Source: Subsaximicrobium wynnwilliamsii (GTDB lineage: Bacteria; Bacteroidota; Bacteroidia; Flavobacteriales; Flavobacteriaceae). From it: a stretch of DNA of 64,000 nucleotides. This document shows, one piece after another, positions 1 through 8,737 of the stretch. The first letter of the stretch is position 1. Each line of letters begins with the position of its first letter. The position numbers and the translations under genes are program-made. The notes beneath the pieces are model-generated. The model was not told the DNA's origin, searched no databases, and was given only the letters and a program-made list of their open reading frames with translations. Location: the NCBI RefSeq assembly GCF_007997225.1, contig NZ_VORM01000008.1, forward strand, positions 108,267-172,266. Direction: 5' to 3'.

Positions 1-1495
1 ACTTGGAGGCCTCTGTAAAAACATTGTCAATGGTCTCTGTTGATGGCTCAACCTTTTTAGCGATGGTTGCTGTTTTCACTGCTCTAGATTCTCCCTTTTG
101 ACCTAAGATCTCAATCACATGGAAACCAAACTGCGTTTGCACCACATCAATATCTCCGGTTTTATTTTGGAACTCAAAGTCACTAAACGGCTTTACCATT
201 TGCGTACTTGGGTGATAATCGTATTCGCCGCCATTTTCAACACTGCCTTGATCTGATGACAACGCGGTTACCAATTCTGGAAATTTTGAAGGATACGCTT
301 TAACAACCGTCAAAACGCTGTCTGCAGTGGCTTTGGCCTGTGCTTCAGATCTGGTCACATCTGGACCTGCACTACTCGCTCCTATAAAAGGTATTAAGAT
401 ATGACGTACTTTAGCGGAATCTGGCATTTGCTTTTCTGCAACAATTTTGGTAAGTTTCATCATCCCATCATCCTTGTAAGGCCCATAGACATCGCCTACA
501 TTAAGTTTATAGAGCGTATCTGCAACCACGTCTGGCAAACCAGATTTTTTAATAAAACTATCTGTATATTTTTCTTCAGAATTTGCGGTAAAATTGACGT
601 AATTCTCAATATTGGAGTCCTCAACCTTCGCAAATGCCTGGATGGTATCATTTTTACCATTTTCAAAAAGCACTTTGCCGTTAGAATACATATCAAATTC
701 AGAACTTAAATTTTTCTCATCCTCCAAACTTGGTTCTTCATTGAATTGTACAAACGCGATATCGCGAGATGCTTCAACTTCGTATTTCTTTTTGTTCTTT
801 TCAATGTAATCCTTGATATCAGATTTAGAAACCGCTACCAAACTGTCATTGATAGAACTGTAAGGCACTTGTACATACTTAAGGTTTCTATTTGAGTTTT
901 CTAGATTGTGTTCTATTTCTGCTTCATTCAGGGTTGCATTCACACCCGCCTTGACCATATTGTAATAAGAGCGTTCTTGCGCACCAATGGCAATATTGGT
1001 TTCATTGTTTACCCAATCGTTATAAGTGATTCTAAAGTTACCCAAAATAGAAGGCTCTGGAGCTATGGCTTTTAAATTAGCGACAAACTCATTCAATTTG
1101 TTTTCATCAAACAAACCTGCTTCATTTTGAAATTCTGGATAGCTGGTGAAATTCTGTTTAAGCAAATCCCGCATTTCATCCTCTTCAACGCTCATCCCCA
1201 ATTCATCAAATTGTGTGCTCATCACTGCGCGACGCACTTCTTGATCGTAAACACGGTTCATAACCTGAGTTGAAGTTGCCTGTGGCCCCATTTGTTGTTG
1301 GAGACTCTCCACTTGCCCCATAAATTGGTTACGATCTATTTTATTGCCATTTACGGTTGCCACAACATCTTGTGAATCGCCAAACAGCGCATCACTATTT
1401 CTGAACAAATCAGTAAGTACAAATGAAAATAACGCTAATGCGATGATTAAAATCAAAAACAATGAACGTTGTCTAATCTTATTTAAAACTGCCAT
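1..1495 (-). CDS. PpiD/SurA-like peptidylprolyl isomerase (3' end outside window)
   Basis: Periplasmic folding chaperone anchored in the inner membrane. The protein opens with a short cytoplasmic stretch (MAVLNKIRQR) and one hydrophobic segment (about residues 11-30), followed by a SurA_N-like helical region and a parvulin rotamase domain at about residues 360-460, with VRHILI at its start and FGFHVIEI at its end. This is the domain order of Bacteroidota PpiD proteins, which usually run to about 700 residues. The frame is open to the window edge, so only the first 498 codons are visible. It lies 340 bp downstream of the CNNM/CorC gene and may have its own promoter. The ATG at 1493-1495 is the first in frame. 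Confidence is high for the family, moderate for the exact substrate role. Confidence 0.88.
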   Translation of the reverse strand, partial: MAVLNKIRQRSLFLILIIALALFSFVLTDLFRNSDALFGDSQDVVATVNGNKIDRNQFMGQVESLQQQMGPQATSTQVMNRVYDQEVRRAVMSTQFDELGMSVEEDEMRDLLKQNFTSYPEFQNEAGLFDENKLNEFVANLKAIAPEPSILGNFRITYNDWVNNETNIAIGAQERSYYNMVKAGVNATLNEAEIEHNLENSNRNLKYVQVPYSSINDSLVAVSKSDIKDYIEKNKKKYEVEASRDIAFVQFNEEPSLEDEKNLSSEFDMYSNGKVLFENGKNDTIQAFAKVEDSNIENYVNFTANSEEKYTDSFIKKSGLPDVVADTLYKLNVGDVYGPYKDDGMMKLTKIVAEKQMPDSAKVRHILIPFIGASSAGPDVTRSEAQAKATADSVLTVVKAYPSKFPELVTALSSDQGSVENGGEYDYHPSTQMVKPFSDFEFQNKTGDIDVVQTQFGFHVIEILGQKGESRAVKTATIAKKVEPSTETIDNVFTEASK

Positions 1496-1835
1496 TTTTA
1501 TGTATTATTTATCATGTAATAAGTGGGCGAAAATACCATTTTCTATCAAATTATGAAAGGAGATTGTCTTTTTTATTAGCTATAATAAATTCTATTGAAA
1601 ATACTGACAAATAAAGACTTGCTTCTTGTGGATTTGTTGCGTTGTTCGATGTGGATGTGTTGGAATTAAGGTTAGAGGTCTGCCTTATTGAAAAAGCCAT
1701 CACAGAACATATCATTAAACTGAGGCAAAAAACCAAATAGCCCAATCCTCATAAACGAAGTCGCTACTTTTTGAACTTCAAATTCGCAAGCCAAAACCTT
1801 GAACATTGAACCTTGAATTTATAACCCGAAACCAC
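1496..1835. other. intergenic spacer, no gene seen
   Basis: No credible coding sequence was found on either strand. Near the right end (1798-1818) there are three degenerate 7-bp units (CTTGAAC, ATTGAAC, CTTGAAT), a short relative of the heptamer arrays found elsewhere in the window. Confidence 0.5.
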
Positions 1836-3125
1836 TCAGTCTTCCCCAATAACCTGCAGCTCCAGCAAATCTATTTTAGTGGAGGACACCTCTAAAATCT
1901 TAAATTTATAGGTGGCCATGATCACTGTATCGTTAACCTGTGGAATCCCTTCCGTCGCGTGAACTATAAGGCCGCCGAGGGTTTCATAATTTTCGCTTTC
2001 CGGCAAATTAAGTTTATAGGTCTCATTGATATAGTCAACTTCCAATCGTGCTGAAAACTTAAAATGATGTACGCCCAATTTCTCCTCGATCAATGCCACA
2101 CTATCGTGCTCATCCTCAATTTCGCCAAAAAGTTCCTCCACGATATCTTCAATGGTCATAATCCCTGCGGTACCGCCATATTCATCTATGACCACTGCCA
2201 TACTTTTTCGCTTTTTGGTAAGGATACTCAGCACGTCCTTGACCAGCATCGTTGCTGGCACAAACACCACTGGCATAGTAATGGCCTTGAGTGATTTTGG
2301 TTTTTTAAAAAGTTCAAAAGAATGCACGTAGCCCAAGATATCATCAATATTTTCCTTATAAACCAGTATTTTAGACAGGCCAGACTCGATGAACAAGTTG
2401 CTGATGGTCTTAAGGGACTCACTCACTTCTACCGCAACGATCTCGGTACGTGGCACCATCACTTCACGCGCCTTTACTTCGGAAAATTCAAGCGCATTTT
2501 GAAAAATCTGGATCTCACTATCCACCTCATCGTGCTCTTCAACCGATTCCATTTGCTCGCTAATGTAGTTTCCCAGCTCAATCTTCGTCATGGCGAGCTG
2601 CACGTTATCGCCTTCAGTTTTGAAGAAACGTCTTAAGATGCTATTTGAAATCCACATGATGAATGAGGACATAAACCAAAACAAGAGATAAAACAGGTAC
2701 GCTGGGAATGCGAAGATCTTTAAGAAGGAATTCGCATAGATCTGGAAAAACACCTTCGGAAGGAATTCTGCGGTAATCAAAATTACTATGGTAGATATGA
2801 TGGTTTGACTCAGCAGGCTAAAATCGTAAAGTAGGTAATGCACCATTGGATATTGTGAAGGCAGCATCGATTGGAACCAGGCTACAAGCACATCTCCCAT
2901 TAAAAAACCGTAGATGACCAGTGCAATATTGTTACCAATAAGCATGGTGGCAATAAATTTTGAGGGCTTTGCGGTGAGCTTCGTAAGAATACTGGCCAAA
3001 AAATCACCCTGTTTTTTTTCGATCTCTATATGGATCTTGTTGGAGGAAATATAGGCGATCTCCATTCCGGAGAAAAACGCCGAAAGCAACAACATTAAAA
3101 TGATGATCAATATGCTAAGATCCAT
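1836..3125 (-). CDS. CNNM/CBS/CorC-HlyC domain membrane protein (hemolysin family)
   Basis: Integral membrane protein of the CNNM (DUF21) - CBS pair - CorC_HlyC architecture, a family linked to divalent cation export; flavobacterial GldE belongs to the same family. Residues 1-160 hold four hydrophobic segments (LIIILMLLLSAFFSGMEIA at the start). CBS domains follow at about 210-330 (the EVMVPRTEIVAV and VVIDEYGGTAGIMTIEDIVEELFGE regions are typical). The C-terminal CorC_HlyC domain covers about 345-425 (LGGLI near its middle). Length 429 is normal. The gene starts 2 bp after the small membrane protein gene, so they are probably co-transcribed. GldE proper normally sits beside gldD/ssb genes, which are absent here, so I do not assign the symbol. 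Confidence 0.87.
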   Translation of the reverse strand: MDLSILIIILMLLLSAFFSGMEIAYISSNKIHIEIEKKQGDFLASILTKLTAKPSKFIATMLIGNNIALVIYGFLMGDVLVAWFQSMLPSQYPMVHYLLYDFSLLSQTIISTIVILITAEFLPKVFFQIYANSFLKIFAFPAYLFYLLFWFMSSFIMWISNSILRRFFKTEGDNVQLAMTKIELGNYISEQMESVEEHDEVDSEIQIFQNALEFSEVKAREVMVPRTEIVAVEVSESLKTISNLFIESGLSKILVYKENIDDILGYVHSFELFKKPKSLKAITMPVVFVPATMLVKDVLSILTKKRKSMAVVIDEYGGTAGIMTIEDIVEELFGEIEDEHDSVALIEEKLGVHHFKFSARLEVDYINETYKLNLPESENYETLGGLIVHATEGIPQVNDTVIMATYKFKILEVSSTKIDLLELQVIGED

Positions 3126-3127
3126 AC

Positions 3128-3319
3128 TTAGGAATCTTTTCTGTTTTCAAACTTTTTCTTGAAACGCCTTCTGAAGAAAAACATAAAAATGGCCAACCCT
3201 GCAAAAATAAAGGAAATGATGGCCCTGCTACCATCTGATCCCAAACTATAGAATCCATCAACAATGAAGAGAATGGCAAAAATTAAATAAACGTATTGAA
3301 AAAAATTTAGGAGTTTCAT
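3128..3319 (-). CDS. small two-TM membrane protein, function unknown
   Basis: 63 residues with two hydrophobic segments (about 7-22 and 32-49), then a strongly basic tail (FRRRFKKKF). It is not recognised as a named family. It sits between lptC and the CNNM/CorC gene with a 2-bp gap to the latter, which supports a real gene in the operon. A TATCTTTG element (minus strand, 3343-3350) 24 bp upstream fits the -7 consensus TAnnTTTG, so this pair may also be transcribed separately from lptC. Confidence 0.65.
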   Translation of the reverse strand: MKLLNFFQYVYLIFAILFIVDGFYSLGSDGSRAIISFIFAGLAIFMFFFRRRFKKKFENRKDS

Positions 3320-3342
3320 TTATGGCTCTAATAATTAAGGTA

Positions 3343-3350
3343 CAAAGATA
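3343..3350 (-). promoter_or_regulatory. candidate -7 element TATCTTTG
   Basis: Matches the Bacteroidota -7 consensus TAnnTTTG on the minus strand, 24 bp before the start of the small membrane protein gene. No good -33 TTG was found at the usual distance, so the call is weak. Confidence 0.3.
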
Positions 3351-3379
3351 AAGATGTTTTAACAACTGAAGCGCCCGTA

Positions 3380-3949
3380 TCAATCTTTTACGATCATATC
3401 GCCTCTGCCTTCTAAAATTGTGTAGTTCTTGAACTTGGTATCGCTATCAAAAATATCGCCATGGCCACTGTTGGAAGTCGCCGATTTCAAACTCACAGGC
3501 AGGTTGCTGAACAGCCATTCCTGTTTTTGGTCGTAATACATTTGCTCGGCAAATAGACTGTCTTTTTGTGGGGTAATCAAGATAACGTTGCCTTGCATGT
3601 CGATAAGATCGGTCTCGCCATAGACGATGGCATAATCTGCCAAAACCACATTTTTCTGACCTTTCTCATCAAAGAGCGATAAGACTACCCCTTCAGGAAA
3701 CTCTTGAAAAGCAAATTCACGATTAGAATAATCCAACATTTTAGGACTTTTCAAATTGGCAATCAAGCGGCCAATGGAATCTTCAGCTTCAGTATATTTC
3801 AAATTGATATTCTTGGCAACACCTATGGGCTGATTTTGAAGCACACCAATTTGCTGCACCTCCTTAAAGTTGTTTTTGCATGAAAAAAGCATAGTCACAA
3901 CAAATGTTGTGACTATGCAAGTATTAAAATATAAACAAGATTTCTTCAT
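3380..3949 (-). CDS. lptC: LPS export protein LptC (lipoprotein)
   Basis: Component of the Lpt bridge that carries lipopolysaccharide from the inner to the outer membrane. It starts with a signal peptide ending in the lipobox LFSC (Cys about residue 24), so in this group it is predicted to be a lipoprotein. The remaining ~165 residues match the LptC/OstA-like beta fold: GVVLSLFDEKG, ADYAIVY and a LIDMQGNVILITPQKDSL segment typical of the family. Length 189 is normal. It follows the TPR protein gene by 23 bp. Odd feature: a 14-bp perfect inverted repeat with a 2-base loop (3889-3918) lies inside the signal-peptide codons. Confidence 0.85.
   Translation of the reverse strand: MKKSCLYFNTCIVTTFVVTMLFSCKNNFKEVQQIGVLQNQPIGVAKNINLKYTEAEDSIGRLIANLKSPKMLDYSNREFAFQEFPEGVVLSLFDEKGQKNVVLADYAIVYGETDLIDMQGNVILITPQKDSLFAEQMYYDQKQEWLFSNLPVSLKSATSNSGHGDIFDSDTKFKNYTILEGRGDMIVKD
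3889..3918. repeat. 14-bp perfect inverted repeat within lptC signal-peptide codons
   Basis: Arms GCATAGTCACAACA (3889-3902) and TGTTGTGACTATGC (3905-3918) are separated by two bases. In lptC mRNA this forms a strong hairpin over roughly codons 11-20. Confidence 0.8.
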
Positions 3950-3972
3950 TGAAATAAAAGGTACTAGTGATA

Positions 3973-5358
3973 TTAGTCCACTTTAGGAACCACGACACTT
4001 CCGCCGATCCAGCACCCGATATTGATGGTTGAGCCACCATTACCTTTGGTAAAGATCTCACTTCTGGTTGGCGCATTGGCCTCGTAAGATGCAGCCGCTT
4101 GACTTGAGTTCGATCTCAAGTTGGGATCAACTTGACCTGCTTTTCTAGCCTCTTGTGCTGCATACCAGAACACCGCTCTCTTATTGAAGTTGTCGTCACC
4201 ACAGCTGTTTGCGCTTTTGGCATACATGCTTGCAATGTGCAAGTGAGGCGTCCCATCTGATGGGTTAAGTTCTAAAGCGTCTCTATAATAGTTTCTTGCC
4301 GTACTATAGTCGCCTCTATTTTTAAAGCCAGCCGCGATTCTCTTGGCCAACCTCGCTTTTTTGAACTTATCGGTCTGCAAATCAAAAGACTGTCTCACAT
4401 ATTGATCTGCTTCCTTGATTTTTCCTTGCTCACGCAATATTGTGGATACAAAATATTTAGTATCTGCGGAAGGATCAACTTCGTCATATTTTTTGACCAA
4501 TTCAATGTACAATGGATCTTCAGTACACTCTTTGTTGTACATTCTGCTCACTGCACGCTTCAACCAAACCGCATCATTATACTTTTCCTCATATTGTTTT
4601 TTATACAATGGGATCAAGTTCTCGCAATTTGCCAATTGGCCTAAATAGCTATCCAAGCTACCAGAGATCTTTCCGTTGGCCTCCAATTTATCCAAATAGT
4701 ATTTTTTGTAGAGCGCTTCTTTATCTTTCAAAGCTGTACCAGCTTCCTCTTTTTCAATTAATTCATTGACAGACTTGGTATAGCCTTCATTTAAATTCTC
4801 CAATTGCTCAGAGACATCATCGTATTTATCAAATACTTGTTGCAATTCAATTTCCTTAGCTTTGAAAAGATCCACCGTTTTAGTGAAATACACATATAAG
4901 CCCTTAGTGCTTGTGAAATTCTTTAAATCTTGTTTGAAGGCATTGTCAAACGCGTTATACACATCCATATCGCTCTTATTGAGGAGCTCTTGGTTATCAT
5001 AAAGCAAGATACCAATTCCTTCAAGCACTTCTCCCTTAGCGTATTTGCTTGGGAAATGCTCTCCAGCTTCATTTAAAAGTGCAATATAATCTTCAATAAA
5101 CGCCTCTTTCTCAGCACCTGATGAGTTATCTATTTTATGATTTAGAACTTTCTCACCAAATTTATAAATGATAAGATTAAACTTAGGGCATTCCTTTCTT
5201 ACAGACATGAATGGTTCATATGCCTGATCATATTTTTTATTCTTAACGTAGTCGTTCATTAATGTTAAGTTCAACATGCAGTTTTCATTTTGTTGCGCAA
5301 AACTAAAGTTGGTCGCCATCAACAAAGCTGCAATGATTACTGTTATTTTTGTCTTCAT
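3973..5358 (-). CDS. secreted tetratricopeptide-repeat protein
   Basis: Predicted periplasmic or outer-membrane-associated helical repeat protein. The ATG at 5356-5358 is chosen because it gives a clean signal peptide (MKTKITVIIAALLMATNFSFA); the frame stays open 22 codons upstream, but that extension is low-complexity (NVNITNVNITNIN) and would bury the signal. TPR-like helices are visible, the clearest at about residues 335-400 (YSTARNYYRDALELNPSDGTPHLHIASMYA). A central coiled-coil-like stretch covers about 165-235. It sits between an OM barrel gene (31 bp) and lptC (23 bp), so an envelope-biogenesis role is likely but unproven. Confidence 0.82.
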   Translation of the reverse strand: MKTKITVIIAALLMATNFSFAQQNENCMLNLTLMNDYVKNKKYDQAYEPFMSVRKECPKFNLIIYKFGEKVLNHKIDNSSGAEKEAFIEDYIALLNEAGEHFPSKYAKGEVLEGIGILLYDNQELLNKSDMDVYNAFDNAFKQDLKNFTSTKGLYVYFTKTVDLFKAKEIELQQVFDKYDDVSEQLENLNEGYTKSVNELIEKEEAGTALKDKEALYKKYYLDKLEANGKISGSLDSYLGQLANCENLIPLYKKQYEEKYNDAVWLKRAVSRMYNKECTEDPLYIELVKKYDEVDPSADTKYFVSTILREQGKIKEADQYVRQSFDLQTDKFKKARLAKRIAAGFKNRGDYSTARNYYRDALELNPSDGTPHLHIASMYAKSANSCGDDNFNKRAVFWYAAQEARKAGQVDPNLRSNSSQAAASYEANAPTRSEIFTKGNGGSTINIGCWIGGSVVVPKVD

Positions 5359-5389
5359 CTTGTTTCTATTTATGTTAGTTATATTTACG

Positions 5390-6691
5390 TTAGTTATATT
5401 TACGTTTTTCAAACCATCTGTCATTCAACGACAAACTAATTTGCAAGTTAAAGAAGTTCTCCTGGATCAAATTTAGATCTTTGGTGCCTCTTCTGCCAAT
5501 CTCTGCCCCGAGATTAGTATTAGAGAATATCCCTCCCACTGGCAACCCTACTCCAAAAGATATGCCAAACTCGTTAATGCTTTGCTCATTGATCTCCAAA
5601 CCTGTGTTCTCATAATGCACACCAGCCCTATAGGTCACTCGTTTCCAATAGCTTGAGAATGAATTGTAGTCTGGAACAAAAAAACCACCAAGTGCAACAC
5701 TTGAGGCATTTACAAAATTAGCATTATTTATTGAAACTATTGGGTTCGCAAATTCACTTGTGTTCTGTCTTGAATATTCCAATCCTGCAAACCAATTTCT
5801 TGGCGCACCTATACCCGCACCTATAGAGAATCGGGATGGCAAGGTTAAATCGGTCTCTTCCAAACCAAGACTTGCCAGATCGGCGTCAAAACCATTGACC
5901 AAAAATTCTTGACCAGCAGTATTTACAGAAATGGTAGAAAAGGCTCTTTGGTTTTTGGAAGTGATATTGCTTTTTGGTGAGTAAGTCAAGCCAGCTTGCA
6001 TTTCCAACTTTTCATTGATCATGGTTTTATAAGTCAAACCAAGATTGAAATTGATGCCACTTAAATCGGATCTGTTATTCTCTCTGGTTTGGTATTGTAC
6101 CAGTCTACCCTCGCCATCATATACAAATTCGATTGCGCTGTTTTGTATGTTTCCGAAGTTATAATTGACGTCAATACCAGCACTCAACTTATCGGTTATG
6201 CGATAACCCAAACCTAGAAATGCCCTGTTGACGCCCCCTTCTCCTTTATAACGGTTGCGCAATGCACTATCATCAAAATCCTCTAGTTTATAACCTACCG
6301 AAGTGTAGGGCACCAGTCCAAAACCGACTCCAAAATCTCCCAAAGGCAATGAAAGCGCCATATAATCAAAAGTGGTCGTGCTTACCTTTGCCTCGCCAGA
6401 GTTGGCTTTCAAGTTGATACTGCTTTGGCTTCCAGCGATGGAGAATTTCACGGGTCTGGCCTCGTTATTCCAGATTTTAAGATTTGGCCCTACGTAGGCT
6501 GCCGGGTTTTTCAGGTTGACATGAATGCTATCTGTATAGATGCTAAGACCACCCATACTCCTGTTTTCTACCGTACCCTTAAATTTTAAACTTCCAATTC
6601 CGTAGAAGGAATATGGAGACGCAGTTCCTTCTTGAGCGTGTGTTTGCACGGCGTAACAGGCAATTAAAACTATTACAAGTTTTCTTATCAT
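5390..6691 (-). CDS. outer-membrane beta-barrel protein, FadL/OmpP1-like
   Basis: 433 residues with a Sec signal peptide (MIRKLVIVLIACYAVQTHA), then a mature part rich in alternating amphipathic strands (GVGFGLVPYTSVGYK, AGIDVNYNFGNI, FSIGAGIGA, LGAEIGRRG). The opening SPYSFYGIG...NRSMGG, with a short DSIHVNLKNPAAY segment, resembles FadL-type barrels of Bacteroidota. Its ATG overlaps the stop of coaX by one base (TAATG), indicating translational coupling. The substrate cannot be read from sequence. The next gene, the TPR protein, follows after 31 bp. Confidence 0.75.
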   Translation of the reverse strand: MIRKLVIVLIACYAVQTHAQEGTASPYSFYGIGSLKFKGTVENRSMGGLSIYTDSIHVNLKNPAAYVGPNLKIWNNEARPVKFSIAGSQSSINLKANSGEAKVSTTTFDYMALSLPLGDFGVGFGLVPYTSVGYKLEDFDDSALRNRYKGEGGVNRAFLGLGYRITDKLSAGIDVNYNFGNIQNSAIEFVYDGEGRLVQYQTRENNRSDLSGINFNLGLTYKTMINEKLEMQAGLTYSPKSNITSKNQRAFSTISVNTAGQEFLVNGFDADLASLGLEETDLTLPSRFSIGAGIGAPRNWFAGLEYSRQNTSEFANPIVSINNANFVNASSVALGGFFVPDYNSFSSYWKRVTYRAGVHYENTGLEINEQSINEFGISFGVGLPVGGIFSNTNLGAEIGRRGTKDLNLIQENFFNLQISLSLNDRWFEKRKYN

Positions 6692-7419
6692 TAGTTTGTA
6701 TTATATTCTAAAATAAAATTCAAACCTTCGAGAAGAAAATTTGAAGTGGCAAATATGCCATTTTTTAATTGGTTTGACAAAAATTCGGCATCACCACCTG
6801 TTAAAATAACTGTTAAATCTGAATAATTATTATGGTAATCGTTGAGGATACCATCAATTTCCATTGAAATCCCATTCACTACGCCAGAATGTATTGCGCT
6901 ATTGGTCGCATTACCTATGAGTGCCACTGGTCTGGTGGTTGGCAGTAAAGGTAATTTGGCAGTGTGGTTATGAAGTGATTCATAACGCAATCTAATGCCC
7001 GGGGAAATGGCGCCACCCAGATATTGGTTTTGGGCATTGATGAAATCATAGGTAATACAGGTGCCTGCATCTATAATCAATACATTTTTATTCGGAAATT
7101 TAAAAACAGAGGCACTTACCAAAGCGATACGATCCACACCCAAGCTGTGGGGTGTTTTATATAAATTGGTAAATGGAAAATTTAGATCTTGCGAAAGCTC
7201 TAAGGCGGTAAGTCTAGCTTTTACAAGCGCGACTTGAGATGCTGCAAGCTTCCCTACGGAAGCAATGATCGCCTTCTTGAGCGCCGGATAGGCTTTTAAA
7301 GTCGCCTCCAGCTCAAACTCAAACTCCTTGAGTAATATAGCTTGTTGGAAAAGCAGCGCATTTTGACTGAAAACGGCCAGCTTAACGCGGGTATTACCAA
7401 CATCGATAATTAAATTCAT
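6691..7419 (-). CDS. coaX: type III pantothenate kinase CoaX
   Basis: Catalyses ATP-dependent phosphorylation of pantothenate, the first step of CoA synthesis; type III enzymes belong to the ASKHA fold. The N-terminal MNLIIDVGNTRVKLAVF phosphate-binding motif, the GVDRIALVSA segment, the IIDAGTCITYDFI motif and the C-terminal LTGGDA are all present, so it looks active. Length about 242 is normal. I place the start at the ATG 7417-7419. A TTG four codons upstream (7429-7431) is possible but would precede the conserved MNLIIDVGN start. First gene of the minus-strand envelope operon. Confidence 0.92.
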   Translation of the reverse strand: MNLIIDVGNTRVKLAVFSQNALLFQQAILLKEFEFELEATLKAYPALKKAIIASVGKLAASQVALVKARLTALELSQDLNFPFTNLYKTPHSLGVDRIALVSASVFKFPNKNVLIIDAGTCITYDFINAQNQYLGGAISPGIRLRYESLHNHTAKLPLLPTTRPVALIGNATNSAIHSGVVNGISMEIDGILNDYHNNYSDLTVILTGGDAEFLSNQLKNGIFATSNFLLEGLNFILEYNTN

Positions 7420-7559
7420 AGTGTTTGACAAAGTGCTAAATCTACAAAACGATGCTTTAGGTTAGGTTGTACCTTAACCAAATTATAACATTGTATCATG
7501 AATTCAAGCCAGTTAGGGGCGCGCTGGGTAAACATTCCTAAATTTTTTAAAGTTTCTTT

Positions 7560-7589
7560 TTGCGAATCTCAAAAATGCGTATATATTTG
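7560..7589 (+). promoter_or_regulatory. promoter of tRNA-Phe (TTG - 19 bp - TATATTTG)
   Basis: TTG at 7560-7562 and TATATTTG at 7582-7589 match the flavobacterial -33 TTG / -7 TAnnTTTG consensus with a 19-bp spacer. The element ends 20 bp before the tRNA 5' end. This is the clearest promoter in the window and supports the taxonomic call. Confidence 0.7.
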
Positions 7590-7609
7590 CAGTCTCGTTT
7601 TAAACGACT

Positions 7610-7685
7610 GGTGCCTTAGCTCAGTTGGTAGAGCAAAGGACTGAAAATCCTTGTGTCCCTGGTTCGATTCCTGGAGGCACCACCA
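7610..7685 (+). tRNA. tRNA-Phe (GAA)
   Basis: 76-nt cloverleaf: acceptor GGTGCCT pairs with AGGCACC, the D arm is CTCAGTTGGTAGAG, the anticodon loop CTGAAAA gives anticodon GAA, and the T loop is GGTTCGATTCC. The 3' CCA is encoded. It is preceded by a good promoter and followed by a Rho-independent terminator. Confidence 0.96.
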
Positions 7686-7691
7686 GAAAAG

Positions 7692-7718
7692 CCCGATCTA
7701 TTTTAGATCGGGTTTTTT
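7692..7718 (+). terminator. Rho-independent terminator of tRNA-Phe
   Basis: Stem CCCGATCT / AGATCGGG with a 5-base loop, followed by six T, starting 7 bp after the tRNA. Confidence 0.9.
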
Positions 7719-7870
7719 GGTTATGTCAAGTCATGCCCGGGTTCCCTCCGAAACTTCGGAGTTGAAGGCGGTAGCATCAATCTCAATATTTCAAGGCAAT
7801 CTTTTTTAAATTGGCTTCAGTATTTTTGTAAATTGTTGGGGCTATAAAAATTGAAGACGATTAAAAGACA

Positions 7871-8719
7871 ATGAACATACTTTATCTCCACGGATTGAAC
7901 AGTAGCCTAAGCCCCGAAAAAAGGAAGGCTTTAGAACGCTACGGAAACGTAGAAGCCCCAACCATTGATTATGAAAATAATCCCGATAGTATCAGTAGCT
8001 TGTTCGATCAATTTGAAGATGCCAACATAGACTTGGTCATTGGCAGTAGTATGGGTGGTTTCGCAGGCTATTATCTATCTAAATTATTTCAATTGCCCGC
8101 TTTATTATTTAATCCAGCATTGGCTAATAGAAGCGTGTTTCAAAATATACCTAACGCACCAGAAACCAATGCCAATAGCATTCATTTAGTACTAGGCTCA
8201 AAAGACTCTGTTGTCATAACAGAAGACACTTTAGACTTTTTAGCTAATTTATTAATGCAACCACAAAATTACAGCATCCAGATTCGACCTGAATTGGAAC
8301 ATCGGATACCAGTTGAAATTTTTGAAGAGGAAGTCAGCTCGTTATTTGAGCGTCTGCCTCCAGGTCATTTGAAACCGAAAAGACTCTTCTTAGACGACAT
8401 TAGAACCGTCAACATGGTTTATGACACTACCTTTGAACCCGAGTTTGACATCGTGAGAACTTATGATGCCTTTGTAGACTATATCAAAAAAAACGGTCTC
8501 CCCGATTTTATTAGTTTCGATAACGATCTTGGCCTTGGCACAGATGGAAAAGTGGCACCCGACGGATTAGCTGCAGCCAAATGGCTGGTTTATGAATCTG
8601 GACTCGACTTAAGAAACCTACACTATAAGGTGCATTCTGCAAACCCTGTTGCCGCGCAACAAATACGCGGACTCTTGGGGAATTATATCCGGTTTTTGAA
8701 TCAACGGAATACGTCCTAA
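7871..8719 (+). CDS. YqiA-like esterase fused to a cyclic-phosphate-processing receiver domain
   Basis: Two domains are visible. Residues 1-160 are a small alpha/beta hydrolase of the YqiA/YcfP type: LYLHGLNSS near the N terminus, nucleophile elbow GSSMGG (Ser60), and a likely catalytic His in LEHRIP. Residues 168-280 match the receiver-like cyclic-phosphate-processing domain described with RNA repair systems: LFLDDIR, SFDNDLG, DG and HSANPVAAQQI motifs. The linker is short (ERLPPGHLKPK). The two domains are normally separate proteins. The gene is solitary, convergent with mtfA. Joint function is unknown; RNA end metabolism is an inference from the second domain. Start at the only nearby ATG. 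Confidence 0.75.
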   Translation: MNILYLHGLNSSLSPEKRKALERYGNVEAPTIDYENNPDSISSLFDQFEDANIDLVIGSSMGGFAGYYLSKLFQLPALLFNPALANRSVFQNIPNAPETNANSIHLVLGSKDSVVITEDTLDFLANLLMQPQNYSIQIRPELEHRIPVEIFEEEVSSLFERLPPGHLKPKRLFLDDIRTVNMVYDTTFEPEFDIVRTYDAFVDYIKKNGLPDFISFDNDLGLGTDGKVAPDGLAAAKWLVYESGLDLRNLHYKVHSANPVAAQQIRGLLGNYIRFLNQRNTS

Positions 8720-8737
8720 TTATAGGTTCCGCCAGCC

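Noticed and set aside
1551..1745. 64-codon minus-strand frame upstream of the PpiD-like gene
   Set aside because: Composition is Ser/Asn-rich without any family or signal; it looks like chance.
1836..3125. Assignment as gliding protein GldE
   Set aside because: Same family, but the usual gldD/ssb neighbours are missing and sequence alone cannot separate it from other CNNM/CorC proteins.
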